Origin: Aquibium oceanicum
GTDB lineage: Bacteria > Pseudomonadota > Alphaproteobacteria > Rhizobiales > Rhizobiaceae
Direction of reading: 5' to 3'
Length of the DNA: 64,000 nt
Assembly: GCF_001889605.1 (NCBI RefSeq)
Contig: NZ_CP018171.1
Location: 2,564,501 to 2,628,500 of the forward strand
Shown: piece by piece, positions 8,403 to 17,700 of the stretch
Numbering within the stretch: the stretch's first letter is position 1
How the letters are laid out: every line of letters starts with the position of its first letter
The notes under the pieces: generated by a model
Told to the model about the DNA's origin: nothing
Seen by the model: the letters and a program-made list of their open reading frames with translations, nothing else
The model's database searches: none
Position numbers and translations under genes: made by a program

Positions 8403-9587
8403 ATGTTGGACAAGCACCAGGCAGACGAAAGTCCGCAAGATCGATCCGAACCGCCCCGCCGGCCGACCGTCGAACGACGCGCGGAAGGCGGGCAGCTCAG
8501 CGTTTCGCTGGGCGGCCCGTGGCTCACGCGCACGGTGGCAAGCGTCGAGCCCGAATTGCGCGAGCTGGAAGGGGAGACTGGCGCCAAGTCGCTCGTCATC
8601 GACCTGTCCTCCGTGACCCGGATGGACACGGCCGGCGCTTGGGTCATCAAGCGGCTGGCGGCGGCGCACGAGAAAGCCGGGCACGACGTCGAGATTCGCG
8701 AGGCCGGACCTACGGAGACGATCCTGCTCGCCGCCGTCGACGACGCGATCCAGCAGGACATCCCACCGGAGGAGACCCGTCGGTTTGGACCGGTCGCGAT
8801 GCTCGAGGGAATCGGGCGCGTCGTTGTCCAGGGCGGCGAGGAATTCCTGATGGCGATGCACATTCTCGGCGCCACGGTCCGCGGCTCCCAGATGAAGCGC
8901 GGACGCGGGCACGGCGTGAACATAGCCGCCATCGCCACCCAGATCGACCGGATGGGCATCGGTGCCATCCCGGTTGTCCTGTTGATGTCGACTATCGTCG
9001 GCGCCATCGTGGCGCAGCAGGGCGCCTTCCAGTTGCGCTATTTCGGTGCAGAGATCTTCGTCGTCGACCTGGTCGGCATCCTCGTCTTGCGCGAGATGGG
9101 CGTGCTCCTGACCGCGATCATGATCGCCGGTCGCACCGGCAGCGCCATCACCGCCGAGATCGGCTCGATGAAGATGCGCGAGGAAGTCGACGCCCTCACC
9201 GTGATCGGTCTAAACCCCATCGGGGTGCTTGTCTTTCCGCGGCTTGTCGCGCTCGTCATCGTCCTGCCGTGCCTCACGGTGGCGTCGAACGTCGCTGCGA
9301 TCATCGGCGCCATGGGCGTGGGCTGGGTCTATTCCGGCATCACGCCGGAGGCCTTCTTCGACCGCATGAGTGCGGCGGTCGATTATACGAGTGTTCTGTC
9401 GGGCCTCATCAAAGCCCCATTCATGGCTTTGATCATCGGCATCATCGGATCGGTCGAGGGCATGAAGGTTGGCGGTAGCGCGGAATCCCTCGGACGACAC
9501 GTTACCGCTTCGGTCGTGAAGTCCATCTTCGTCGTCATCGTCGTGGACGGGTTCTTCGCAATCTTCTACGCGGCGATCGATTTCTAG
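8403..9587 (+). CDS. mlaE: ABC lipid transporter permease, MlaE family, with N-terminal STAS domain
   Basis: 394 residues. Residues about 25-125 form a STAS-like domain (LVIDLSSVTRMDTAGAWVI), which in classical Mla systems is the separate protein MlaB. The remainder is an MlaE permease with five or six helices and the signature LREMGVLLTAIMIAGRTGSAITAE and EEVDAL. It would form the inner-membrane core of a phospholipid transport complex. The ATG at 8403 has only a weak ribosome site. First gene of a four-gene operon, followed 19 bases later by the ATPase. The STAS-permease fusion is common in Rhizobiales. Confidence 0.9.
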   Translation: MLDKHQADESPQDRSEPPRRPTVERRAEGGQLSVSLGGPWLTRTVASVEPELRELEGETGAKSLVIDLSSVTRMDTAGAWVIKRLAAAHEKAGHDVEIREAGPTETILLAAVDDAIQQDIPPEETRRFGPVAMLEGIGRVVVQGGEEFLMAMHILGATVRGSQMKRGRGHGVNIAAIATQIDRMGIGAIPVVLLMSTIVGAIVAQQGAFQLRYFGAEIFVVDLVGILVLREMGVLLTAIMIAGRTGSAITAEIGSMKMREEVDALTVIGLNPIGVLVFPRLVALVIVLPCLTVASNVAAIIGAMGVGWVYSGITPEAFFDRMSAAVDYTSVLSGLIKAPFMALIIGIIGSVEGMKVGGSAESLGRHVTASVVKSIFVVIVVDGFFAIFYAAIDF

Positions 9588-9606
9588 TTCCCGGGCAGTG
9601 GCGGCA

Positions 9607-10443
9607 ATGGCAACCAGCATGGACACAGGCGCGCCTGACGGCACGGACCACGACATCGTCCTTTCGGTACGCGGCGTCAAAGTAGCCTTCGGAGAGCAGG
9701 TAGTGCTCGACGGACTGGACCTCGACGTCTATCGCGGCGAGATCCTCGGCTTCGTCGGCGCGTCGGGAGCCGGCAAGTCGGTGCTGCTGCGCACGGTCCT
9801 CGGGCTGAACAAGAAGCAGGCCGGGACGATACGCCTCTTCGGCGTCGACCTCGACAACGTCACCGATCAGGAGCGGGTCAGCCTCGACATGCGCATGGGC
9901 ATGCTGTTCCAGCACGGAGCGCTGTTTTCCGGCCTCACCGTCATCGAGAACATCCAGGTTCCGATGCGCGAATATCTCGACCTGCCGAAGCCACTGATGA
10001 ACGAACTGGCGCGCCTGAAGATCGAGCTCGTCGGACTGCCGGCGAATGCGGCGTCGAAGTATCCCTCGCAGCTGTCTGGCGGCATGATCAAGCGCGCGGC
10101 ACTCGCCCGTGCGCTTTCGCTCGATCCCGCCATCGTCTTCCTCGACGAACCGACCTCCGGCCTCGACCCGATCGGCGCGGCTGAGTTCGACGAACTCGTC
10201 GCCAAGCTGCGCGACACGATGGGCCTCACCGTCTACATGGTGACCCACGACCTCGACAGCCTGTTCTCGGTCTGCGACCGCGTCGCGGTGCTGGGCCAGA
10301 AGCGGGTCCTTGTCGAAGGGCCGGTGAGCTATATGCTCACAGTCGAGGAACCGTGGGTCAAATCCTACTTCCGGGGCAAGAGAGCGCGGCAGATCGATCC
10401 GGCCGCCCATACGAAGAATCACACGGCCGGAGCGGCAAGCTGA
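9607..10443 (+). CDS. mlaF: ABC lipid transporter ATP-binding protein, MlaF family
   Basis: 278 residues from the ATG at 9607; an in-frame GTG at 9598 and ATG at 9625 are alternatives. Walker A is GASGAGKS, the signature is LSGGMIKR, and Walker B is IVFLDEPTSGLDP, followed by the H-loop MVTHD. The LSGGMxKR signature and the GxLFQxGALFSGLTVxEN Q-loop region are diagnostic of the Mla/Ttg2 (MCE-associated) ATPases. It energises lipid movement through the MlaE permease. The stop overlaps the mlaD start (TGATG at 10441), indicating translational coupling. Confidence 0.93.
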   Translation: MATSMDTGAPDGTDHDIVLSVRGVKVAFGEQVVLDGLDLDVYRGEILGFVGASGAGKSVLLRTVLGLNKKQAGTIRLFGVDLDNVTDQERVSLDMRMGMLFQHGALFSGLTVIENIQVPMREYLDLPKPLMNELARLKIELVGLPANAASKYPSQLSGGMIKRAALARALSLDPAIVFLDEPTSGLDPIGAAEFDELVAKLRDTMGLTVYMVTHDLDSLFSVCDRVAVLGQKRVLVEGPVSYMLTVEEPWVKSYFRGKRARQIDPAAHTKNHTAGAAS

Positions 10444-12650
10444 TGGATACCAAAGCCAACTACGTCTCGGTCGGCCTCTTCACGCTGGTGCTGGTCTCCG
10501 CCCTGTTCGCGATGATCTACTGGAGCTTCGGCATCAACTCGAGCGGCGACACGACGTTGCTGCGGGTGCGCATCCCGGGATCTGCCGCCGGCCTCGGCCG
10601 CGGCAGCGCGGTGCTGTTCAACGGCATCAAGGTCGGCGACGTGCGCCGCGTGTACATCGACGTCAACAACCCGACCGTCGCGATCGCCGACACCGAGGTA
10701 GACCGCCTGACGCCGATCACCGCGTCCACCCGCGCCGACATCGGTCTGGCGGGCCTGACCGGCCAGGCGAGCATCGAGCTGAAGGGCGGCAATCCGGACG
10801 AGCCGAACCTGCTCGTCACCGCCGAGGCGGAGAACACCATCCCCGAGATCGAGGCCAACCCGTCCGCGGTCACCAACCTTCTGCAGACCGCGCAGGATAT
10901 CTTCAAGCGCGCGGACTCCGTGCTCAACACTCTCGAAGGCTTCACCACGGACGTGCGCGGCCCCATGACCAGCACGGCCCAGAACATCGAGGTGTTCTCG
11001 CAGGCTCTGAGCCGCAACGCCGAAGGCGTCGACAAATTCCTCGCCAACTTCGGAGAACTCTCCGAGACGATCGGCAACGTCTCGGGGCGACTCGATTCGA
11101 CGCTCGCTGCTGCCGAGAACCTGTTGAATTCCGTCGACCGCGACAAGGTGGGCGAGATCGTCACCAATCTCGAAACCTTCACCGGACGCCTCCAGACCGC
11201 CTCGGCCGATCTCGAAGGCATCATGCAGAACGTCGACCAGACCATGGTCTCGGTGAGGGGGCTGGCAGAGAACGCCGGCGGGGTCGTCGAGAAGGCGAGC
11301 GGCATCCTCGACGATGTGCAGGCGGGGGTGCAGACCGCAGCCGGTTCGATCGAGCGCCTTTCGACCAGCGCGGCGGGAACCCTGACGCGCGCCGACGACG
11401 TGCTCACCTCAGCAAAGACTGGCATCGATACCGCCGTCGCATCGGTGGAGCGCCTCTCCACCGACGCCTCGAACACGCTGAAAGGCGTTGACGAAGTCCT
11501 CGTGACGGCCCGCTCGGGCGTCGATACGGCGGTCACGTCGTTCAATCGCCTGTCGACCGATGCATCGAGCACGCTCGGCAAGGTGAACGGTCTTCTCGAT
11601 ACCGCCCAGTCGAGCATCGATACTGCGGCGGGTTCCGTCGAGCAGGTGGCGCGGGATGCCTCCAATTCTCTAACCAGGGTCGACGAAATCCTGGCGGGCG
11701 TCGATCCGGCCAAGGTGGACAACGTGTTGACCGCATTCGAGGGCGCCGCCACCAACGCGCGCTCCGCGACCCAGGACATCGCCGCCCTGGCGCAGAAGTT
11801 CAGCGAACGCTCCGGAGACATCGAGCAGATCATCGCCAACACGCGCGGCATCACCGACAATCTCGGCAATGCCTCAGCGCGCGTCGGCGGGGTGATCGAC
11901 AAGGCCGATTCGCTGCTCGCCGGTATCGACTCGCAGGCCGTCAGCACGGCCGTGACCGACTTCCAGGGCGCGGCGGCGAGCGCGCGCAAGGCTGCGAACG
12001 ACGTTGCGGCGCTGACCGAGCGGTTCTCGACGCGCGGCGACGACATCGAGCAGATCATTACCGCCGCGCGCGGCATGGCCGACAATCTGAACCAGGCCTC
12101 CACCCGCGTCGACGGCGTGCTGGCCAAGGTGGACGCGCTGCTCCAAAGCGTCGATGCCGCGAAAGTGAACAATGCGCTGACGAGCTTCGAGACGGCGGCC
12201 GGCGATGCCCAGCGCGCCGCAAACGACGTCGCCGAATTCACCGACCGCTTCACCGCGCGCTCCGACGACGTCGACGCCATCGTCACCGACGCCAAGGTGA
12301 TTGCCGAGAACCTGCGCCAGGCGTCTACGCGCGTGGAAGGCGTCCTCGTGCAGGCCGAGCAACTGCTCGGCTCGGGCGAGGCTGAGGGCCTGATGGCCGA
12401 CGCGGGCGCGACATTGCAGTCCTTCCGCCAGGTCGCCGACACGCTGAATTCCAGGCTGGGAACCATTCTGGACGGGCTCGGGCGATTCAGCGGCCAGGGA
12501 TTGCGCGACGTCGAGTCGCTCGTCCGCGACAGTCGCCGCTCGATCAACCGCATCGAAGAGACGATCACCGAATTCGAGCGCAACCCGCAGCGCATCATCA
12601 CGGGTGGCGACGGGGCCGTGCGGCAGTACGACGGCAGGGTGCGGCGTTGA
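10443..12650 (+). CDS. mlaD: MlaD/MCE-domain protein with very long repetitive C terminus
   Basis: 735 residues, far longer than the usual 150-330 of MlaD. One N-terminal membrane helix (about residues 6-28) anchors it, then a single MCE domain at about 38-117 (LLRVRIPGSAAGLGRGSAVL, NGIKVGDV, ASIELKGG). The rest is alanine/serine/aspartate-rich predicted helix made of repeats. About four 32-residue units of the type GIDTAVASVERLSTDASNTL (about 300-420) are followed by about three 75-residue units containing RSGDIEQIIANTRGITDNL. It likely forms the periplasmic part of the lipid shuttle, and the long helical tail could span much of the periplasm. That role is inference. Confidence 0.9.
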   Translation: MDTKANYVSVGLFTLVLVSALFAMIYWSFGINSSGDTTLLRVRIPGSAAGLGRGSAVLFNGIKVGDVRRVYIDVNNPTVAIADTEVDRLTPITASTRADIGLAGLTGQASIELKGGNPDEPNLLVTAEAENTIPEIEANPSAVTNLLQTAQDIFKRADSVLNTLEGFTTDVRGPMTSTAQNIEVFSQALSRNAEGVDKFLANFGELSETIGNVSGRLDSTLAAAENLLNSVDRDKVGEIVTNLETFTGRLQTASADLEGIMQNVDQTMVSVRGLAENAGGVVEKASGILDDVQAGVQTAAGSIERLSTSAAGTLTRADDVLTSAKTGIDTAVASVERLSTDASNTLKGVDEVLVTARSGVDTAVTSFNRLSTDASSTLGKVNGLLDTAQSSIDTAAGSVEQVARDASNSLTRVDEILAGVDPAKVDNVLTAFEGAATNARSATQDIAALAQKFSERSGDIEQIIANTRGITDNLGNASARVGGVIDKADSLLAGIDSQAVSTAVTDFQGAAASARKAANDVAALTERFSTRGDDIEQIITAARGMADNLNQASTRVDGVLAKVDALLQSVDAAKVNNALTSFETAAGDAQRAANDVAEFTDRFTARSDDVDAIVTDAKVIAENLRQASTRVEGVLVQAEQLLGSGEAEGLMADAGATLQSFRQVADTLNSRLGTILDGLGRFSGQGLRDVESLVRDSRRSINRIEETITEFERNPQRIITGGDGAVRQYDGRVRR

Positions 12651-12727
12651 CATCGAAGGTTCGCACGGCCAAGACACAGTGAAAGCGTTCGCGGCGGTTG
12701 CCGTCGCGAGACGTCGGGGACATCAGA

Positions 12728-13330
12728 GTGAAGAGCAGTCGGTTCGTTGGAGTATTGGTGGGCGTGGCGGCACTTGCGTCCGGTTGCGCGGCATTGCCGG
12801 GCGGCGGTCCCGATCCGCTCGACACCTACGAACTGACGACGCCTGACCTGTCGGTCTCGGGACCCGCCAATCCCCGCACGCAGATCCTCATTGCCGAGCC
12901 GAACGCGCTCAAGTCGCTCGACGGCCAGGACATCGTCGTCAAGCCCGCGCCTGCCTCGATCCAGTTTCTGAAAGGCGCGCAATGGGGTGACCGGCTTCCG
13001 AAGCTGGTGCAGGCGCGGCTCGCGGAGGCGTTCCAGCGCTCCGACAAGTTCGCCGGCGTCGGCAGGCCCGGCGACGGCCTGGCCATCGACTACCAGATCG
13101 TCGTCGAGATTCGCTCCTTCGAGGTTCGCGTCCAGCCGGGCGAACGCGCCTATGTCGAGTTTTTCGTGCGCATCCTGAACGACCGCAACGGCGTCGTGCG
13201 CGCGGCGCGAAGCTTCGATGCCGCGGTTCCGGTGACCGGAACCGGCAACGACGCCCGCGTCGCCGCGATGGACGCAGCGTTCGGCTCGGTCGCCTCGGCC
13301 GTCGTGGAATGGGCCGTCGGCGTCATCTGA
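12728..13330 (+). CDS. ABC-type transport auxiliary lipoprotein (PqiC/ABC_trans_aux type)
   Basis: 200 residues from a GTG at 12728. It has a type II signal peptide ending in the lipobox ALASGC, giving lipid-modified Cys20. The mature region (YELTTPDLSV, ...LPKLVQARLAEAF..., IVVEIRSFEV) fits the ABC-type transport auxiliary lipoprotein family that accompanies MCE operons, such as PqiC of the PqiABC system. It would sit at the outer membrane as the receiving end of the lipid pathway. It follows mlaD after 77 bases and is the last gene of the operon. A TTG further upstream would lengthen the leader without a better ribosome site. Confidence 0.85.
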   Translation: MKSSRFVGVLVGVAALASGCAALPGGGPDPLDTYELTTPDLSVSGPANPRTQILIAEPNALKSLDGQDIVVKPAPASIQFLKGAQWGDRLPKLVQARLAEAFQRSDKFAGVGRPGDGLAIDYQIVVEIRSFEVRVQPGERAYVEFFVRILNDRNGVVRAARSFDAAVPVTGTGNDARVAAMDAAFGSVASAVVEWAVGVI

Positions 13331-13374
13331 TAGCATCGACGGCCACGATCGACCGTCCGCCCCGCGTGGTTTTC

Positions 13375-13788
13375 CTATGACGTGTCGTTCGGCTTCCATC
13401 CGCGGCCGCTAAAGCGGCAGGTAGAGCCCGGCGCGGCGTGACCACACGCCAGAACGCGCCGCTCGGGCTGCCTTTCGAACAGGTCCCGGAGGGGCAACAG
13501 CGTGCACAGAGCAGCGGCCAGCGCATAGAAGCGCGCGGCGAGGCTGAGCGCGTCGTCGGGGTCCTTGCCGTCCAGTGCGATCACCTCGAGTTCCGAGAGC
13601 GGCAAGCCCGCCGCCTCGATGACGAAACTCTCCGCAACCTTCTCCGCGTAAAGCAAGAGGCACAGCACGAACCAGCGGACGGGCGCTGACCTCGTGGCCG
13701 CCTGCTCGGCCATGGCGGCGAACGAGACGAGCAGCGCGATTATGCGCCGAAGCATCCTCTCGTCGCCCATGGCCGCATGCACGTGCAT
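13375..13788 (-). CDS. Hypothetical protein with hydrophobic segments
   Basis: 137 residues, not recognised. It has three hydrophobic stretches (RIIALLVSFAAMAEQA, RWFVLCLLLYAEKVAES, FYALAAALCTLLPL) and a basic, Cys-containing C-terminal tail. ATGs at 13788 and 13755 are both possible; the first has GAAGGGATG upstream. It is convergent with the lipoprotein gene. Coding appearance is fair but there is no family evidence. Confidence 0.45.
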   Translation of the reverse strand: MHVHAAMGDERMLRRIIALLVSFAAMAEQAATRSAPVRWFVLCLLLYAEKVAESFVIEAAGLPLSELEVIALDGKDPDDALSLAARFYALAAALCTLLPLRDLFERQPERRVLACGHAAPGSTCRFSGRGWKPNDTS

Positions 13789-13965
13789 CCCGCATCCCTT
13801 CGCTCACCGGCGGGTATTGTGCCGCGGGTGGTGGGGGCGTGGACGGAACCTGGCGTGAATTGGTGGAAGACGTTGATATGGTTGGGGATGGAGTTCGGCC
13901 TTGTCCACTCAATCGATCTTCCCAACCGGAACCGACCCCGAGTTGAGCGCGCGTCCTTTGTTTTT

Positions 13966-14605
13966 CGTCATCCCAGGGTCTGCGACTCCGCTACGCTCCG
14001 GCTCCGCCCTGGGATGACGAAGGAGGGGGTGCGTCCGCGGACCGTCGGCGGTGATTGGTGGCACAGGACTCCGCGACCCACCGCGCCGACTGGAATGGAT
14101 GCTGTATCCAGCGCCGCTCCTCCGTTTCGTCATCCTTGGCCGACCGCAGCGCAGCGAAGGGAGAGCCCAGGATCCAGGCCTGAGTGGCGGTGAAGGATGA
14201 AGTGGTGGGAGGACGGTTTCCTGCGTCGTCTCAGACGGCCGCGATTCTCAGGCATGGATCTAAGGGTCTGCGCCTCCGCTACGCTCCGGCTTCGCCCTGG
14301 GATGACGAAGGTCGAGGTTGCGTCCGCGAACCGTCGGCGGCGGTTAGGGGAACAGGACTTCGCGACCCACCGCGCCGACTGGAACCGGTGCTCTATCGAG
14401 CGCCGCTACCTCTGCTTCGTCATCCTCGGCCGACCGGAGCGCAGCGCAGGGAGCGTCGAGAATCCATGCCTGAGAGGCGGCGCCGCGTGGGATGGCGGAG
14501 GACGAGTGGGGCCTGCACCGTCTCACGCTGTCGAAACGCTCCAGGGTCTGCGCCTCCGCTACGCTCCGGCTCCACCCTGGGATGACGAAGGTCGGAGGGC
14601 TGTCT
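13966..14605. repeat. Tandem array of a ~285-bp intergenic repeat (2 full copies + 1 partial)
   Basis: The sequence GGGTCTGCG...CTCCGCTACGCTCCGG recurs at 13976, 14264 and 14544, giving periods of 288 and 280 bases. In the first two copies it is followed in the same order by GGGATGACGAAG, CGTCCGCG-ACCGTCGGCGG, ACAGGACT-CGCGACCCACC, a TTCGTCATCCT-GGCCGACC block and AATCCA-GCCTGAG-GGCGG-like sequence. The third copy is cut short near 14600. Copy 1 carries a perfect 13-base inverted repeat, CGTCATCCCAGGG (13966-13978) with CCCTGGGATGACG (14007-14019). The CATCCCAGGG/CCCTGGGATG palindrome resembles dispersed repeats common in alphaproteobacterial intergenic DNA. Confidence 0.85.
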
Positions 14606-14647
14606 CCAAACATGCAGGTGACGAAGGTGGGGCTGTGGATTCGAAAA

Positions 14648-14671
14648 CGGCGCTGCCTCGGGGCAGCGCCG
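14648..14671. terminator. Rho-independent terminator hairpin after rgsE
   Basis: A perfect 10-base stem CGGCGCTGCC / GGCAGCGCCG with a TCGG loop. On the minus strand it is followed by TTTTCGA, and on the plus strand by CTTCTTTTC. It lies 50 bases beyond the stop of the giant minus-strand gene, so it most likely ends that transcript and may work in both directions. Confidence 0.7.
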
Positions 14672-14720
14672 CTTCTTTTCGAGGTGGCCGGGGTTCGCGC
14701 CGACTTCGGGCTCGCGTCTG

Positions 14721-17700
14721 CTACCGCAGGCGGCCGCTGGCGTGGGCGAGCATCGTGTAGACCTTGCCGGTGTCGGAGGTCAGGTAGGTCTGCGTGACCA
14801 TGTTGTCGCGATCGTTGCGCGAGACGTCCTGCAGCAGCTTCTCGAAATCCTCGCAGTAGCGGTCGACGGCGGAGCGAAACTCTCCGTCGATCTGGTACTT
14901 TCTGCGGATCTCGTCGAAGGTCTGCTGGCCCTTCAGCGTGTAGAGCCGGCGCGTGAAGACGTTGCGCTCGCCGCGCCGGTAGCGCTGCCACAGTTCGATC
15001 GAAGCCTCGTGGTCGATCGCACGGGCGATGTCGACCGACAGCGAGTTGAGCGATTCCACCACGTGGAGGGGCGAGCGCTCGGCGGGAGCCGGCGCGGGCG
15101 CGGGCGCCTCCTCGTCGCGCGAAGCCCGGCGCAGAAGGTTCTGCACCCAGCCGTCCTGCTGCCCGCCATCGCGGTCCACGGGAGCGGGTTCGCTCACGCG
15201 GTCGTGCTCCAGCGTTCCGCGAAGCACCGGCTCGGCGACCCGCGTGTCCGCCTCCGGCGCGCGGCGCGGGGCGGGGGCGGGGCGTGCCGGCTGCTGCTGG
15301 ACGGCCGGGGCCGGCTGCGGCGCCTGCTGCTGTCGCACAGGCGCGGGGGCCGGCGCGGAATCCCTGACGTCGTACATGCGGCCGGACTTGGCGACGATGT
15401 CGGCCAGTTCCTTCAGCGCGGCGATCTGCTCGCCGACGGCGCGGCGGATCGCACCGGTCGATTCGCGGGCTTCCTCCGGCAGTTCCAGCACGCCGCGCTT
15501 CAGCTCCGTGCGCGTCTCCTCGAGCTCCGAACGGATCTCGTTGGCGGTGCGCCGGATCTCGTCGGTGGCACCCGAGAAGCGCTCCGTGGCGGCCTCGACG
15601 ACTTCGGCGATGGCGTCGCGGATGTGCTGCGTGGACGAGAGCGTGCGGCCCTCGACCTTCTCGATCGCCTTGCCGACGATGCCCTCGAAGGACCGCATCA
15701 CGCGCTCGATGTCTTCGGACTTCTTGACCAGGCCAACGGCGAGTTCCTCGAGCGCCGACTGGCGCTCCTCCATCGTGGAGGAGAGGCTCGCTTCCGCCGA
15801 GCCGAGCATCTCGCGCGCCTGCGACAGGAGCCGGCCGTGGTCGTCGAAGCGGCTGGCGATCGCCGCCACTTCCTTGAGTGCCTGCGACGACACGTCGGCC
15901 AGACGGGTGGCGTTGGTGTCGAGGAGCCGCGCGGAGGAGGAGATGGTCTGCGAGGCCTTCTCCGTCGTGGCCGAGAACGCTTCCGTCGAGCCGGTGAGCT
16001 GTTCGTCGATGGCGCTGAGGTTGCGTGTGGCGGAACCGACGAGATCGCTGAGCTTCGCGTTGGACTGCGTCAGCCGGTCCAGGATCTCGTTGATGTTGCC
16101 CGACAGGCTCTCGCGGGCGCCCTCCATGGCCGACAGCGTCTCGGCCGTGCGGCTGGCGATGGCGTTGACCAGCGCGGCGTTCTCCGAGCGCAGCCGTTCC
16201 GTCGCCTTGTGGGTGGCAGCTTCGAGGCTCTTCTGGAGTTCGCCGCCGCTCTCGGCGAAGCTGTCGATAAGCGGCCGGGCCTTTTCGTCCAGGACCTTGC
16301 CCATCTCGAGCGCACGGCTGGCCAGCATCTCGTTGAGCTCGCGGGTACGGGCATCGAGCGTCGCGGCTGCCTCGGACGTGCTCTGGCCGATGTGCTGGTT
16401 CACCGCCGAGAAGGTCTCGGCGATCACGTTGGCACGCGACACGAGCTGCGTCTCGGTGTTGGCAACCTGCTCGACCAGCTTCTGGCCGATGCGCTCGGAG
16501 CTTGCGGCGAGCCGCTGCTCCGCTTCGCTGATCTGGCCGCTGACCCGCACCGTGACGGCGTCGGCGCTGTCGCCGAGGCGCTTCTCGACGTTGGACAGAG
16601 CCGCGTCGATCTGTGCGGTGCGCGCCTCGAGTTCCTCGGAGGTCTGGCGCGTGCGCGCCGCGATCCGGCGGTCGGCACCGTCGAACGTGTCGGCGATGAC
16701 GCCGGAACGCTCCACCAGCGAGTGGGTGGTGTTTTCCACCCGCTCGACAAGGCGTTCGCCCGCTTCGTCGAACGCGCCGGCGATGCCCGAGGAGCGCTGC
16801 AGCAGAGCTTCCGCCGTGCGGTCCGCCCGCTCGACGAGACGGTCGCCAGCCTCGTCGAAGGTACCGGCGATGGTCGACGAGCGTTCGAGCAGCGTTTCCG
16901 CCGTCCGGTCCGCGCGTTCGATCATCCGCTTCTCCGCCTGCTCGTAGGCGCCGGCGATGCCCTTGGAATGTTCGAGCAGCGACTGCGTCGTCGTTTCGGC
17001 GCGCACGTAGATGCGGCGCTCGGCGTCGTCGAAGGCGGCGGAGATTCCCTTGGCGCGTTCTTCCAGCGTCTGGGCGGTGCTGTCGGCGCGGGCGAGCATG
17101 CGCTGTTCGGACTGTTCGAACCCGCCGATGATGCCGCGGGAACGCTCTTCGAGCGTCTGGGCCGTCTCTTCCAGGCGCGCGGCCAGCCGCTGGTCCGCCT
17201 CGTCGAACGTGCCGGCGACGCCGCGTGCGCGATCCTCCATGGCCCGCAGCGTCGCTTCGAGGCGAGCGGCCAGCTGCCGGTCGGCCTCGTCGAAGCTGCC
17301 GGCCACGCCGGTCGCACGCTCCTCGATGGTGCGGACCGTCTCGCCCAGGCGGGCAATGAGCCTCTGGTCCGCATCGTCGAACGTGTCGGTGATGCCGCGC
17401 GCCCGTTCCTCGATGGCGCGGGCCGTCTCCTGGAGCCGTTCGAGAAGCCTCTGGTCGGCCTCGTCGAAGGTACCCGCGATGCCGCGGGCGCGTTCCTCCA
17501 GCGTCCGGGCGGTCTGCTCGGCACGGGCGATCAGCGTGCGGTCGGCTTCGTCGAAGGTGCCGGCGATGTCGCGCGAGCGCTCGTCGAGCGTGCGGGCGGT
17601 CTCTTCGACCCTGGCGAGAAGCTTCTGGTCGGCATCGTCGAACGCCGTCGCTATGCCGCGCGAGCGCTCTTCAAGCGCGCGGGCAGTGGCCTCGGCCCGG

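Larger units (their letters stand above)
13789..14720. other. Long non-coding stretch holding a repeated intergenic element
   Basis: About 930 bases with no credible gene: open frames here read through the repeats and contain no family features. The stretch holds the repeat array listed separately (13966-14605) and a terminator hairpin at 14648-14671. It separates the 3' ends of the hypothetical gene region and rgsE. Confidence 0.7.

Noticed and set aside
10517-13399. Open minus-strand frame of 960 codons across mlaD and the lipoprotein gene
   Set aside because: Shadow of the repetitive mlaD coding strand. The peptide is Ser/Arg/Thr-rich without recognisable domains.
13976-14605. Possible CRISPR array because of regularly spaced repeats
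   Set aside because: The repeat period is about 285 bases, the repeats are composite, spacers are not unique, and there are no cas genes.
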